Shown here piece by piece: positions 18,619-28,981 of a DNA stretch of 64,000 nucleotides. The translations under genes and the position numbers were made by a program. Location: contig CAMAQH010000005.1 of assembly GCA_945860295.1 (NCBI GenBank), positions 1 to 64,000 of the forward strand, in the 5' to 3' direction. The stretch's first letter is position 1; each line of letters starts with the position of its first letter. The notes beneath the pieces are model-generated. The model was not told where the DNA came from and made no database searches. It was given only the letters and a program-made list of their open reading frames with translations. The DNA comes from Prosthecobacter debontii. Lineage in GTDB: Bacteria > Verrucomicrobiota > Verrucomicrobiia > Verrucomicrobiales > Verrucomicrobiaceae.

Positions 18619-21600
18619 TTACGCGATACGACCACAGCAGGCTTTGAACTTCTTACCACTGCCGCAGGGGCAAGCATCATTACGACCGACGTTGGCCATC
18701 GGCTTTTTCTGTGACTGCGCGCCTGGGAAGATGAGTTTAGGGCCGTCGCTGCTTGGATTGTGCGGTTTGGGCTTTTCAGGTTCATCACTGGACCTGAGCG
18801 GCGGCACATTGTTGGCAGGAGCCTGTTGCATCATGGCCATCTGAGCTAGGAACTGCTCAAAGGCAGCGAGTTGCTGGGTGCTCTTGAAGAGGTTGTTGAG
18901 AACCTCTCCGTTGATGTTTTTCATGAGGTCCGCAAAGATGGCGAAGGCTTCTTGCTTGAACTCGATGAGCGGATCTTTCTGTCCGTAACTACGGAGGCCG
19001 ATGCCTTCCTTCAATGCATCCAGCGCATACAGATGCTCCTGCCACAGACGGTCAATGGCATTGAGCAAAATCATCTTCTCGACTTCTTGCAGTGCCTCAG
19101 GATTGGCGCCGCCAACCTTCGCGTCATAGGAGAGGAGCACCTTAGCTCTGATAAAGTTTGATTGGCCTTCAAAGTCGAGCGCCTTGAAGGCATCATCGAA
19201 CTCACGAAGACCGATGGGGAAGGTGATGTTCACCCATTGCAGAAGGCCGTCGTAATCGGGTACGACATCGCTGCCTTTTTCATTCGGGAGAAACTCACCC
19301 AGTCGCTCTTTGAGGCCCTTCTCGACCGCATCATTGATGAGGATACGCGGGTCATTGCTTTGCAGCACGTCGTTACGCCATTCATAGATGACTTCACGCT
19401 GCTGATTCATCACGTCGTCATATTCGAGCACGCGCTTGCGGCCGGTGTAGTTGCGCTGCTCAACACGCTTCTGGGCGGTTTCGACGCTACGGTTCAGCCA
19501 TGGATGTTGGAGTTCTTCTCCCTCTTCCATACCGAAACGCTCCATGATCTTGGTCATGCGATCTGCTGCACCAAAGTTGCGCATGAGATCGTCTTCAAAA
19601 GCGAGGAAAAATTTACTCTCACCCGGATCACCTTGACGAGCACAGCGACCACGAAGCTGGCGATCCACGCGACGTGATTCATGCCGCTCAGTAGCGAGCA
19701 CCATGAGTCCACCGAGCTCAGCCACACCTTCACCGAGTTTGATGTCGGTACCACGACCGGCCATATTTGTGGCGATGGTCACCGCACCGCGCTGTCCGGC
19801 TCGGGCGATGATTTCCGCTTCCTGGCGGTGATACTTAGCATTGAGCACGGCGTGCGGGATCTTTTGCAGCTTGAGCATTCGACTGACGGTTTCAGAGGCG
19901 TCAACACTGGCGGTGCCGACGAGCAGCGGCTGGCCTTTAGCGTGCCGCTCATGAATCATGGCGATGGCCGCATTGTACTTCTCACGGCGAGTCTTGAAGA
20001 TGCTGTCGTTTTGATCGAGGCGCTTCACCGCCTGATTGGTCGGGATGGTGAGCACGTCCAAACCGTAGATGTCGTGGAACTCCGATGCATCCGTCTCAGC
20101 CGTTCCGGTCATGCCGCCGAGCTTCAGATACAGTCGGAAGTAATTCTGAATCGTGATGGTGGCCAGCGTCTGTGTCTCGGCATCAATCTGCACGCCTTCT
20201 TTGGCTTCTACGGCCTGATGCAAACCATCGCTCCAGCGGCGGCCTGACATTTTACGACCCGTCTGCGCATCGACGATGACGACTTTGTTTTCTTCGACGA
20301 CGTACTCGACGTCCTTCTCATAGAGGCAATAGGCGCGCAGGAGTTGGCTGATCTGATGGATGCGCTGACCCTGATGGGAGAGGCGGTCCTGCAGTTCGTC
20401 CTTCTTCTGCGTCTTTTGCGCCGTGGTCGTGGCTGGGTCACCATCGATCTCTGAGAAAAGCGTAGCCAGGTCTGGTAGCACGAAAGCATCTGGCTCATCC
20501 GGGTTGAGGAAGGCTCGTCCCATCTCGGTGAGATCGGCATCGTGGCTCTTCTCTTCGATGAAGTAGTAAAGCTCTTCTTTCAGCGCGAAGAGATCCTTCT
20601 TCTGCGTGTCCTCGTACATCTTCAGCTCGGCCTTTTCCAGGGCACGGCGCAGTTCCGCATCTTCCATGCAGCGCATGAGTCCACGGTTTTTTGGCTGACC
20701 GAGTTTGACCTGATAAAGCTTACGCCCAGCCAGATCGAGATCGCCCTTGGTGACATCTTCCTTCGCCTGACTGACGAGGCTGTTGCAGAGCGTGTTCTGG
20801 CGGCGAACCAACTGTTCGACTAGCGGCTTGTAGCGCTCATACTGATGCGTACTGTCCGCCCCGGCGACCGGGCCGCTGATGATGAGTGGCGTGCGGGCTT
20901 CGTCAATGAGCACGGAGTCCACTTCATCCACGATGGCAAAGTAGTGGCCGCGCTGCACCTGCTGCTCACGGCTTGAGGCCATGCCGTTGTCACGCAGGTA
21001 GTCGAAGCCGAATTCGCTGTTCGTGCCAAAGGTGATGTCGCTCTCATACTGCTCACGGCGGTAGTGGCTTGGCTGGTCGTTTTGAATACAACCAACGGTG
21101 AGGCCGAGGAACTTGTACAAGTAACCCATCCATTCCGAGTCACGACGCGCGAGGTAGTCATTCACGGTGACGACATGCACGCCGCGTCCAGTGAGTGCAT
21201 TCAAAGTGACGGGCAGTGTGCCGACGAGTGTCTTGCCTTCACCTGTGGCCATTTCAGCAATCATACCGCGATGCAGGGCGATGCCGCCGATGAGTTGCAC
21301 GTCGAAGTGAACCATGTTCCACTTCAGCGGCATGTCGCAGACGATGTGCTCCTGACCGCAAAGCCGACGCGCGGTATTTTTCACTACAGCATAAACTTCA
21401 GGCATGATGGCTTCGAGCATCTTAGTCTCGATGGCGGGGAACTTTGGCTGGATCTCATTCCAAGCGTCACGCGCCTGGTCGATGCGGGCCTTCTTATCAT
21501 CCAGGCTCTTACCGGCCCAGGCGCTCTCAGCCAGATAGGCACCATCCAATGATGGAAAATGCTGCTTCAGCGCGCCGAAGTAACCGGCCACATGAGACAG

Positions 21601-21837
21601 GCAGGCATCCACCTGCTCTTCCGTGGCGATACGCAGGGACACGCCGCCGAGAAACTTAGGCGTATGAAAGGCACGGAACTGAGCTTTCCAATTCGCACAG
21701 CGCTCACGCAGCGCCTCGTCTGTTTCATTTTGAAGATGGGCTTCCAGGCGGTTGATCTCGGCCACTATAGGCTGCAAGCGCTTGACGGTGCGCTGGTTCT
21801 TGGTGCCGATAATTTTTTTGATGATCCATTCAAACAT
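18619..21837 (-). CDS. secA: Preprotein translocase subunit SecA
   Basis: GMIAEMATGEGKTLVGTLPVTLNAL, VVTVNDYLARRDSEWM, DEVDSVLIDEARTPLIISG, ATNMAGRGTDIKLG, C-terminal SEC-C motif ACPCGSGKKFKACCGRIA. Confidence 0.98.
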   Translation of the reverse strand: MFEWIIKKIIGTKNQRTVKRLQPIVAEINRLEAHLQNETDEALRERCANWKAQFRAFHTPKFLGGVSLRIATEEQVDACLSHVAGYFGALKQHFPSLDGAYLAESAWAGKSLDDKKARIDQARDAWNEIQPKFPAIETKMLEAIMPEVYAVVKNTARRLCGQEHIVCDMPLKWNMVHFDVQLIGGIALHRGMIAEMATGEGKTLVGTLPVTLNALTGRGVHVVTVNDYLARRDSEWMGYLYKFLGLTVGCIQNDQPSHYRREQYESDITFGTNSEFGFDYLRDNGMASSREQQVQRGHYFAIVDEVDSVLIDEARTPLIISGPVAGADSTHQYERYKPLVEQLVRRQNTLCNSLVSQAKEDVTKGDLDLAGRKLYQVKLGQPKNRGLMRCMEDAELRRALEKAELKMYEDTQKKDLFALKEELYYFIEEKSHDADLTEMGRAFLNPDEPDAFVLPDLATLFSEIDGDPATTTAQKTQKKDELQDRLSHQGQRIHQISQLLRAYCLYEKDVEYVVEENKVVIVDAQTGRKMSGRRWSDGLHQAVEAKEGVQIDAETQTLATITIQNYFRLYLKLGGMTGTAETDASEFHDIYGLDVLTIPTNQAVKRLDQNDSIFKTRREKYNAAIAMIHERHAKGQPLLVGTASVDASETVSRMLKLQKIPHAVLNAKYHRQEAEIIARAGQRGAVTIATNMAGRGTDIKLGEGVAELGGLMVLATERHESRRVDRQLRGRCARQGDPGESKFFLAFEDDLMRNFGAADRMTKIMERFGMEEGEELQHPWLNRSVETAQKRVEQRNYTGRKRVLEYDDVMNQQREVIYEWRNDVLQSNDPRILINDAVEKGLKERLGEFLPNEKGSDVVPDYDGLLQWVNITFPIGLREFDDAFKALDFEGQSNFIRAKVLLSYDAKVGGANPEALQEVEKMILLNAIDRLWQEHLYALDALKEGIGLRSYGQKDPLIEFKQEAFAIFADLMKNINGEVLNNLFKSTQQLAAFEQFLAQMAMMQQAPANNVPPLRSSDEPEKPKPHNPSSDGPKLIFPGAQSQKKPMANVGRNDACPCGSGKKFKACCGRIA

Positions 21838-21922
21838 GATGCGTGTGGGCGGGTTAAGTCCGCGAGGGTCGCCACAGTGGACGGGATGGGCCTTTTGGCA
21901 AGCGCAGAGGGGGAAGCGAGCC

Positions 21923-22016
21923 GTTGGCGGTTGTTTGCCGCAGTTGAGGCTCTCTACGTGACCATTGACGATGCTTTCCAGAATCTGAACTCAATCCACC
22001 GCAAACCACCGCAAAC
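21923..22016. repeat. Second inverted array of ~10-bp units between secA and the next gene
   Basis: Left arm GTTGGCGGTT GTTTGCCGCA GTTGAGG (21923..21949); right arm on opposite strand GTTTGCGGTG GTTTGCGGTG GATTGAGTTC (22016..21987); same period and core words as 7726..7838. Confidence 0.7.
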
Positions 22017-22026
22017 TCCCCGACCC

Positions 22027-23328
22027 TCAACGCACCATAATCTTCACGCCAATGGACTTGTAGCCATTGATGATTTCGGCGGCGATCTTCTCATAGCCGC
22101 GCTCTTCGACCAGGATACCAAGATTTTTAAATGGGGCCGACTCTGACTTCATATCTGGCGGGGGAAAGTCCTTGGGGTAGCTGAAGCGCCCACCTTCAAG
22201 GCGCTTCACGCGCGGATCGGCAAAGAAGGCCCGTAGCTCGGCGACTTGAGCGTAAATCGCATCCATAAATTTGATGAAGCGAACACCTTTCTTGTCGCCG
22301 TCCAGATGACAGAAGTAATACACCAAGAGCTGGGAGCGGTGGTACATGTCGCGCATTTTTGTCGCCGTCGCACACTCGGCATCCCACTGGTCGCGGTTCA
22401 TGGTCATCAGCGACTCTAGCTTGCCTAGATCTAACGAGAAGCCTTCCTGCTGCTGCCATTGATCCACGTCCTCCTTGATCCCGCTTTTGTGGCTATCCGC
22501 ACGAAAGGTGCCGGACTTGTAGGGCAGCATCTCCGTATATTCCGCCGTGCCCTCGATCACCCATTTCGGCAGAAAGCCCAGGTAGTCGTCCATGAGCTGA
22601 TGAGTGATTTCATGGACCAGCGTGCCGTTGCTGTAATTATCGTCTTTGAAATAAGTCTGGCCGCGCTTCTCCATGCCAAGGCTCTGGAAGGGGATCTTGA
22701 AAATCTTGTCCCCGCTGCTGTAAACGCCGCCCGACATCTCAGGTCCGCCAGCGGCCACGTAATCTGCCCGCGTTTCATAGAGCGCGGCGATAAAACGCGG
22801 CCTTCCCTCAGGTGGTTTGCAAAGGACACCCCATGGCAGCGCCTCGATCAACGATTTCGTGGATTCAAAGGTGCGCGCCACTTCCTTCATCACACTGCCG
22901 GCCAGTTTCGCCTGCGAGCTAAATTCAAAGGCCTCCGACTGGTAAATGTACTTCCGCGCCTCTGGGTTTTCAGACGTCACAGCAATCTCAATCGAGCGTG
23001 CTGGCACCACGACATTTCCCGGCCAAGTGCGCTTCTCGACAGGCTGTCTATTTGCTGTAGCAGCCGCCGGTGCTGCCGGCGTGGCTGCTCCGCCGCCGCC
23101 CGCCTGTGTTTTAGCAAAAGCCTGATCATCCGCGCTCAGCCGCGTCAGCGGAAACGGCACCGTCTGACCATTGACCAGCTTCAGCAGCACACTGTCATCC
23201 TTCATGCCGACGAACTCAGCCTCGACCTTGCGCCCGGTAGAGTCAGTCCATGGCCGTGGCCCCGCCACCAGGGCAGATGAACCCAAACAAACCAGCAACA
23301 AGCTCAGATGACGGGGGGATTTTTGCAT
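22027..23328 (-). CDS. Exported SHD1-domain plus gluzincin-type metallopeptidase-like protein
   Basis: N-terminal WTDSTGRKVEAEFVGMKDDSVLLKLVNGQTVPFPLTRLSADDQAFAK (SLA1-homology-like); VHEITHQLMDDYLGFLPKWVIEGTAEY (HExxH plus downstream E). Confidence 0.75.
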   Translation of the reverse strand: MQKSPRHLSLLLVCLGSSALVAGPRPWTDSTGRKVEAEFVGMKDDSVLLKLVNGQTVPFPLTRLSADDQAFAKTQAGGGGAATPAAPAAATANRQPVEKRTWPGNVVVPARSIEIAVTSENPEARKYIYQSEAFEFSSQAKLAGSVMKEVARTFESTKSLIEALPWGVLCKPPEGRPRFIAALYETRADYVAAGGPEMSGGVYSSGDKIFKIPFQSLGMEKRGQTYFKDDNYSNGTLVHEITHQLMDDYLGFLPKWVIEGTAEYTEMLPYKSGTFRADSHKSGIKEDVDQWQQQEGFSLDLGKLESLMTMNRDQWDAECATATKMRDMYHRSQLLVYYFCHLDGDKKGVRFIKFMDAIYAQVAELRAFFADPRVKRLEGGRFSYPKDFPPPDMKSESAPFKNLGILVEERGYEKIAAEIINGYKSIGVKIMVR

Positions 23329-23442
23329 GTTTCATTAGGTCTATCACGATGCTCCGCCAAGTGGCAAGCCTGACGAAGCAAAATTGACACATTCCACAAT
23401 CGTGCTGGCAGCAGCTCCCGACATCGCTATCACCCTGCGAGC

Positions 23443-24633
23443 ATGGCCCCTACTCCTTCACATGTTTTTGAGCAGCCCGCTCCCGCTTTCAATGTCGCCT
23501 CAGTCGAGACGCCCGCTTATGTCGTTGATCGCGGCTTGTTGAAAAAGAATCTGGAGAAGCTAGCGCAGGTGCAGCGTGACTCAGGCGCGAAGATTCTGCT
23601 CGCGCTCAAAGGCTTCTCGATGTTCTCCACCTTTGATCTGGTGCGCGAGTATCTGCATGGCTGCTGCACGAGCGGACTGCATGAGGCCCTGCTCGGCCAC
23701 GAAGAGTTCCGCAAGGAGCTGCATGTCTATGCCCCGGCCTTCAAACAGGCGGAAATGGAGCAGATCATCCCCATCGCCCATCACATCAGTTTTAATTCAC
23801 CGACGCAGTGGCAGAAGTGGAAGCCCATGCTCGATGCCGCGCGCGCCGCCGGCCTGCACGCGCCGAGTCCCGGCATCCGCGTGAATCCCGAGCACAGTGA
23901 AGTGGAGTGCAGCCTCTATGATCCATGCTCGCCTAGCTGCCGCCTCGGCACGCGCTCGGAGACTTTGGACAAAGAAGATCTCACCGGACTCGAAGGGCTG
24001 CATTTCCACGCCCTCTGCGAGCAGGATAGCGATGTCCTAGAGCGCACACTTGCCGCCGTGGAGAAACGTTTCCCTAAACTGCTCGCGCAGGTGAAGTGGG
24101 TGAACATGGGCGGCGGTCACCACATCACGCGCAACGACTACGACGTGGAGCGACTCGTGCGCGTCATCCGCAGCTTCAAAGAGCGCTATGGCAAAGATGT
24201 GTACCTTGAGCCTGGTGAAGCCATCGCTTTGAACACCGGCTACCTCATCGCCAGCGTGCTCGACATCGTCCCGACCGACATCCCCACCGCCATCCTCGAC
24301 ACCTCCGCCACCGCGCACATGCCCGACACGCTGGAGATGCCTTATCGACCGCACATCATCGGCACCGATCTGCCCGGCGTGCTTTCCCACACCTATCGTC
24401 TCGGCGGAATGACCTGCCTCGCAGGCGATGTCATCAATGAATACAGTTTCCCCGCACCGCTGGAGATCGGCCAGAAGCTCGTCTTCACCGACATGGCCCA
24501 CTACACCATGGTGAAAACCAGTACCTTCAACGGCGTCCCCCACCCCGACATCGACCTCTACGATCCCGAGACCGGCGTGCTCCGCGTGGTGCGTCGCTTT
24601 GGTTATGCGGATTTTAAGAGAAAGCTGTCTTGA
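23443..24633 (+). CDS. nspC: Carboxynorspermidine decarboxylase
   Basis: Fold-III PLP decarboxylase: ETPAYVVDRGLLKKNLEKL, ILLALKGFSMFSTFDLVREYL, GIRVNPEHSEVE, NMGGGHHITR, CLAGDVINEYSF. Confidence 0.9.
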   Translation: MAPTPSHVFEQPAPAFNVASVETPAYVVDRGLLKKNLEKLAQVQRDSGAKILLALKGFSMFSTFDLVREYLHGCCTSGLHEALLGHEEFRKELHVYAPAFKQAEMEQIIPIAHHISFNSPTQWQKWKPMLDAARAAGLHAPSPGIRVNPEHSEVECSLYDPCSPSCRLGTRSETLDKEDLTGLEGLHFHALCEQDSDVLERTLAAVEKRFPKLLAQVKWVNMGGGHHITRNDYDVERLVRVIRSFKERYGKDVYLEPGEAIALNTGYLIASVLDIVPTDIPTAILDTSATAHMPDTLEMPYRPHIIGTDLPGVLSHTYRLGGMTCLAGDVINEYSFPAPLEIGQKLVFTDMAHYTMVKTSTFNGVPHPDIDLYDPETGVLRVVRRFGYADFKRKLS

Positions 24634-24634
24634 G

Positions 24635-25663
24635 CTATGGGATCGCCTCCAGCACCTCCCCCACCAATCCAGGGCCGCGATAGACGAGCCCCGAGTAAAT
24701 CTGCACAAGTGAAGCACCAGCGTTCAGCTTCTCCACCGCATGTGCTCCGCTGAGAATGCCACCGACACCGATGATCGGCGTTTCCTCACGCAGCAACATG
24801 CGGAAGGCTTGGATCACTTGCGTCGAGCGCTCACGCACTGGCGCACCACTGAGGCCACCGGCTTCATTTTCCAAACGATGGCCAGCCACGGCAGCGCGAT
24901 TGATCGTGGTGTTCGTGGCGATCACGCCATCGAGGGCGAGTTCATTGAAGACACGCGCCAGAGCCTCGATCTGCTGACCTTCCAGATCCGGGGCAATCTT
25001 CACCAGCATAGGCACCTTCTTACCATGCTCCTTTTGTAGCGATGCCTGCTCCTTCTTCAGTGCAGCGAGCAACTGCCGAATCGAATCCTCCGCCTGCAAC
25101 TCGCGCAGGCCTTTCGTATTCGGCGAAGAGATGTTCACCGCGATATAATCCGCCACCGGATAGGCCACCTTCAGGCAATACAGATAGTCATTCACCGCCG
25201 CGTCATTCGGCGTGTCAAAATTCTTGCCGATGTTCACGCCGACCACAGCCTTCGTGCGACGTTTCTCCAAACGCTTCACCGCCGAGTGAATGCCAGGATT
25301 ATTAAACCCCAAGCGATTAATCAGCGCCTCATGTTCGGGCAGACGGAACAGACGCGGCTTTGGATTCCCTGGCTGCGGGCGAGGTGTCAACGTGCCCACC
25401 TCAACAAAGCCGAATCCAAGCGCCGCCCAAGCTTCGACAGCGGACGCCGATTTATCCATGCCAGCCGCCAAACCAAGAGCGTTGGGAAACTTCAATCCGA
25501 GGCACTCGACGGGCGACTGACGCAACGTCCCCTGCCCTGCCGTGAGCAACCCAAACCCATTCGCGATCCGCATCATCCGTGTCGTCCATTCATGGGCGCG
25601 CTCGGCATCCATTTTGAAGAGCCAAGGTTTCAGGGCGGGATAAAGACTGGCGACGAGTGACAT
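24635..25663 (-). CDS. pyrD: Dihydroorotate dehydrogenase (quinone)
   Basis: NALGLAAGMDKSASAVEAWAALGFGFVEVGTLTPRPQPGNPKPRLFRLPEHEALINRLGFNN; INISSPNTKGLRELQ; GVGGILSGAHAVEKLNAGASLVQIYSGLVYRGP. Confidence 0.97.
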   Translation of the reverse strand: MSLVASLYPALKPWLFKMDAERAHEWTTRMMRIANGFGLLTAGQGTLRQSPVECLGLKFPNALGLAAGMDKSASAVEAWAALGFGFVEVGTLTPRPQPGNPKPRLFRLPEHEALINRLGFNNPGIHSAVKRLEKRRTKAVVGVNIGKNFDTPNDAAVNDYLYCLKVAYPVADYIAVNISSPNTKGLRELQAEDSIRQLLAALKKEQASLQKEHGKKVPMLVKIAPDLEGQQIEALARVFNELALDGVIATNTTINRAAVAGHRLENEAGGLSGAPVRERSTQVIQAFRMLLREETPIIGVGGILSGAHAVEKLNAGASLVQIYSGLVYRGPGLVGEVLEAIP

Positions 25664-25818
25664 GCTCTTTCCATGCCGTGACCTGAGCCGGTGTCAATCC
25701 TCGTCATTTTACACCCGCTTTACAGACGTCCGCCGAGACGCTTGGCAGACTGGCTTTGCTATGAAAGCTCTTTCACCACACCCTCGACCTAATCGCCACC
25801 GCAATAGGCGGCAATAAC

Positions 25819-26436
25819 TCAGACGATTGCCTGAAGTCTCTCGAATTCGTCGAGGAGCAGCTTGTAGCGTTTTTCCAAACATGGCTCGGCGAGGAGGCTC
25901 TGCATCGTTTCAGGTTCACGCACGAAATGGTAGGACAAGATATCGCAAGCGAGATCGGTACACTTCATGTCAATGAGCGTGGCGCGGAGTATTTGCATGG
26001 CCTCACCCGTCTCGGGCGTCTCGACAGGCAACAGCGAAAGAGCGCGCACTTTTAATTCATCAAACTCAGCGGCCGAAAGATTAAAAAGTGTCGGGATGGG
26101 TTCAATCTTGGCTATGCGGAAAGGCTCTTCTTGAACCCAGCCGGTGAAGCGAATGCGGGTCACGCCGTAGAGCATGACATGAGAGGTGCCGTCTGCCTGC
26201 TTCTTGCTGGCTCGGATCAGGCCAGCGGTGCTGATAGGCAGGATTTCACCCTCGGAAAGTGTGCCCACGCAGAACATGCGACTCGTCTGCAAAGCATGAT
26301 CTAGCATCTGGCGGTAGCGCTGCTCAAAGATGAAGAGCGGCATAAAGCAGCCCGGAAACAGATGACATTCCTCAAGCACGATCATGGCCATGGTGTCTGG
26401 CAGAGCGAAAGGTGGCTGAGAGGTCGAGGTAGACAT
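25819..26436 (-). CDS. Lon N-terminal-like substrate-binding domain protein (no ATPase domain)
   Basis: LVLEECHLFPGCFMPLFIFEQRYRQMLDHALQTSRMFCVGTL...VTRIRFTGW pattern of stand-alone LON domain proteins. Confidence 0.85.
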   Translation of the reverse strand: MSTSTSQPPFALPDTMAMIVLEECHLFPGCFMPLFIFEQRYRQMLDHALQTSRMFCVGTLSEGEILPISTAGLIRASKKQADGTSHVMLYGVTRIRFTGWVQEEPFRIAKIEPIPTLFNLSAAEFDELKVRALSLLPVETPETGEAMQILRATLIDMKCTDLACDILSYHFVREPETMQSLLAEPCLEKRYKLLLDEFERLQAIV

Positions 26437-26507
26437 GAATATGAACGCAATACCTTACGCACCAACTCCGGGAAACGAGGCATTCGTTTTTCAACGTGTG
26501 CACACAA

Positions 26508-27527
26508 TCACAATCCAAGCATCGTCACCACCGACTCACGCTTCAGTCGTAGCTCGCGCCATTCGTGATCAAAGGCACTGCCGCCAACGATGCCGCAGCC
26601 GGATGGGAGCTGAGCTTCCTGACCGATCCAGGAGATGCCGCGGATGGCGACGACCATGTGGCAGAGATGCATGTCACCTGGCTCGACGAACCCAAACGGT
26701 GCACCAAAGAAGTCAGGCACTTTTAATTGAGTGCGATACTCACGCAAGCGTTGCAGCCAGGCTTCTTCACGCGGCAAGCAGCCAACCGCTGGTGTCGGAT
26801 GCAGCTCACGCACGAGCGTGTCGGGATCGGATTCGGCGTCTAGCACGATATTGATATTGGATTGGAAATGCAGCAGGCTCGCAGCCTGACACAGCCCTCG
26901 CGGGTGTCGGGTCACGGAGCCTAGATGGCTGAAACTATCCACTAAATAGCGCACCACGATTTCGTGTTCGTCGATTTCCTTCACGTCCTGCAAAAAGGCC
27001 TCCTGCGCGCCGGGCTTGGCGGTCCCAGCGAGCGCCATCGTTTCCGCCTCGCGCCCTTGAGTGCGGAAAAGCAACTCAGGCGTGGCACCCAGAAAACCAC
27101 GAGTGCCATGCACCCAGCCGTAGCCCCAAGTATTCGATGGAGCCGTCATCACACGATCCAGGAGACGGATGGGATCGCCATCCACAATGATGCCGCGCTC
27201 GGTGAGCACGGGAACCATTTTTTCGAGCCGCTTGGCCAGCACCTCACGGCGGATACGGCGAAAGGCCATCTTGAACCATTCAGTGGCAGGCTTGGCCCAC
27301 TGGATGTGTGGCGGTTGCGCGCCACTCCAGCCGATGCTCGCAGCTAGTGTGTCGGCGGCCACGGGGATCAATTTTGTTGGACGCTGCCACGGGGCTGGAT
27401 CGGTGAGGTCGAAGTCGTTCACGTAAAAAGCCCCGCCATCGGCTGGCATGTGTGCGAGCGACTCGAAGGGTCCCTGTCCGATCCACGCCCTTCCGTCGGG
27501 CAGCCTAAAAAATGCAATGTCTGTCAT
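26508..27527 (-). CDS. Chorismate-binding enzyme (isochorismate synthase / anthranilate synthase component I family)
   Basis: FLGATPELLFRTQGREAETMALAGTAKPG, DVKEIDEHEIVVRYL, ELHPTPAVGCLPREEA, CGIVGGSAFDHEWRELRLK. Confidence 0.85.
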   Translation of the reverse strand: MTDIAFFRLPDGRAWIGQGPFESLAHMPADGGAFYVNDFDLTDPAPWQRPTKLIPVAADTLAASIGWSGAQPPHIQWAKPATEWFKMAFRRIRREVLAKRLEKMVPVLTERGIIVDGDPIRLLDRVMTAPSNTWGYGWVHGTRGFLGATPELLFRTQGREAETMALAGTAKPGAQEAFLQDVKEIDEHEIVVRYLVDSFSHLGSVTRHPRGLCQAASLLHFQSNINIVLDAESDPDTLVRELHPTPAVGCLPREEAWLQRLREYRTQLKVPDFFGAPFGFVEPGDMHLCHMVVAIRGISWIGQEAQLPSGCGIVGGSAFDHEWRELRLKRESVVTMLGL

Positions 27528-27626
27528 GTCTGGGTGTCATAATGAAACGCATGAACGGGGGTGCAAGGATGAGGCGTTTTGATTTCAGAGTTTGATTTTC
27601 ACGGATCGTGGTAGCATCTGAAAGCT

Positions 27627-28238
27627 ATGCGCCTGACTCATTTCGCTTTTGCCCTCACTCTTATTCTACTTTGCATCACTGGCTTCCTCGCCTGGGAGGG
27701 CCAGGAGGCCAAGCGTGGAGCGATGGCGGAAGTAGCGTTTCTCAAAAAAAAGCAGGCCGCACAGGAGATGGCCTCACCCAATGTGAGCAGCATGATGCCA
27801 CTGCCCAGCGCTCCGGCCACCTCCATCACGCCACCTGCGCCAGGCACGATCGCTTTGGCCACTTCGACGAACATGACAGGGGCAGCCACACTACCGGGCG
27901 GCGGACTCACTGTGCAGACGTCCATCCTCGAAGCCGAGGCCAAGGGCACCAACACCCTGACACCGCTGCAAAAGCAGGTCCAAAATGCTAAGCCAGTCGC
28001 CAAGGTGAAAACGGTGGTGAAGGAGCAGGGCTTTGTGATCATCAATGCAGGCTCAAAACAGAGTATCACAAAGGGACTCGCCTTTGATATTCGCCGGGGT
28101 GATGCCGTGCTGGCAAATATCCGCGTGACCGACACAATCGAGGAAAATGAAGCCGTGGCCGATCTCGATCTCGCCTCCATCCCAGCCGGTGTGAGCATTG
28201 AACCCGGAGATGAAATCATCCAGCCAGTGGGACGCTGA
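27627..28238 (+). CDS. Hypothetical single-TM protein
   Basis: N-terminal TM MRLTHFAFALTLILLCITGFLAWEG; C-terminal GFVIINAGSKQSITKGLAFDIRRGDAVLANIRVTDTIEENEAVADL; stop overlaps the next start. Confidence 0.65.
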   Translation: MRLTHFAFALTLILLCITGFLAWEGQEAKRGAMAEVAFLKKKQAAQEMASPNVSSMMPLPSAPATSITPPAPGTIALATSTNMTGAATLPGGGLTVQTSILEAEAKGTNTLTPLQKQVQNAKPVAKVKTVVKEQGFVIINAGSKQSITKGLAFDIRRGDAVLANIRVTDTIEENEAVADLDLASIPAGVSIEPGDEIIQPVGR

Positions 28239-28975
28239 TGGCGCGCATTCGACTGGATCTGGCGCTCGTTCAACGCGGACTCTGCCCTTCACGTGAGCAG
28301 GCCAAGCGGCTGATCATGGCTGGAGAGGTGATGCTGGGTGATGAGGTCATATCCAAACCCGGCTGGCTCGTTCGTGATGATGCCGCTTTGAAAGTGAAAA
28401 CGCCGCCACGATTCGTGAGCCGAGGTGGCCTAAAATTGGAGGGCGCGCTGGAGCATTTCGGTATCGACGTCATAGGCCTGATTGCGATGGATGTCGGAGC
28501 CTCAACCGGCGGCTTCACCGACTGCCTGCTGCAACGCGGGGCAGTGAAAGTGTACGCCTTTGATGTGGGCACCAATCAGATGGTGTGGAAGCTGCGCAGT
28601 GATCCGCGTGTCATCTGCCGTGAGAATTTTAATGTTCGCCACCTACAGCCTGGGGACGTGCCAGAGCAGGTGGAAATTATCGTGGCGGATGTTTCCTTCA
28701 TCTCACTCACCCTTGTACTTCCCGGCGCACTCAGCGTTCTGAAGCCTGGCGGTCAGGCCGTGGTGTTGGTTAAACCGCAGTTCGAGCTTTCGCGTGAAGA
28801 GGTGGGAAAAGGCGGCATCGTCCGCGAACCTGAACTGCACGAGAAAGCCTGCACACGCATCTGCAGCTTTGTCGAAAGTCACCTTGAGCTGGAGTGGCGC
28901 GGCATCACGGAATCCAGCATCCAGGGCACGGATGGCAATCGCGAGTTCCTGGCTTGGTTTATGAAGCGAGCCTGA
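28238..28975 (+). CDS. tlyA: TlyA family RNA methyltransferase
   Basis: S4 domain MARIRLDLALVQRGLCPSREQAKRLIMAGEVMLG; PPRFVSRGGLKLEGAL; DVGASTGGFTDCLLQRGA; VLVKPQFEL. Confidence 0.95.
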   Translation: MARIRLDLALVQRGLCPSREQAKRLIMAGEVMLGDEVISKPGWLVRDDAALKVKTPPRFVSRGGLKLEGALEHFGIDVIGLIAMDVGASTGGFTDCLLQRGAVKVYAFDVGTNQMVWKLRSDPRVICRENFNVRHLQPGDVPEQVEIIVADVSFISLTLVLPGALSVLKPGGQAVVLVKPQFELSREEVGKGGIVREPELHEKACTRICSFVESHLELEWRGITESSIQGTDGNREFLAWFMKRA

Positions 28976-28981
28976 GCGGTC

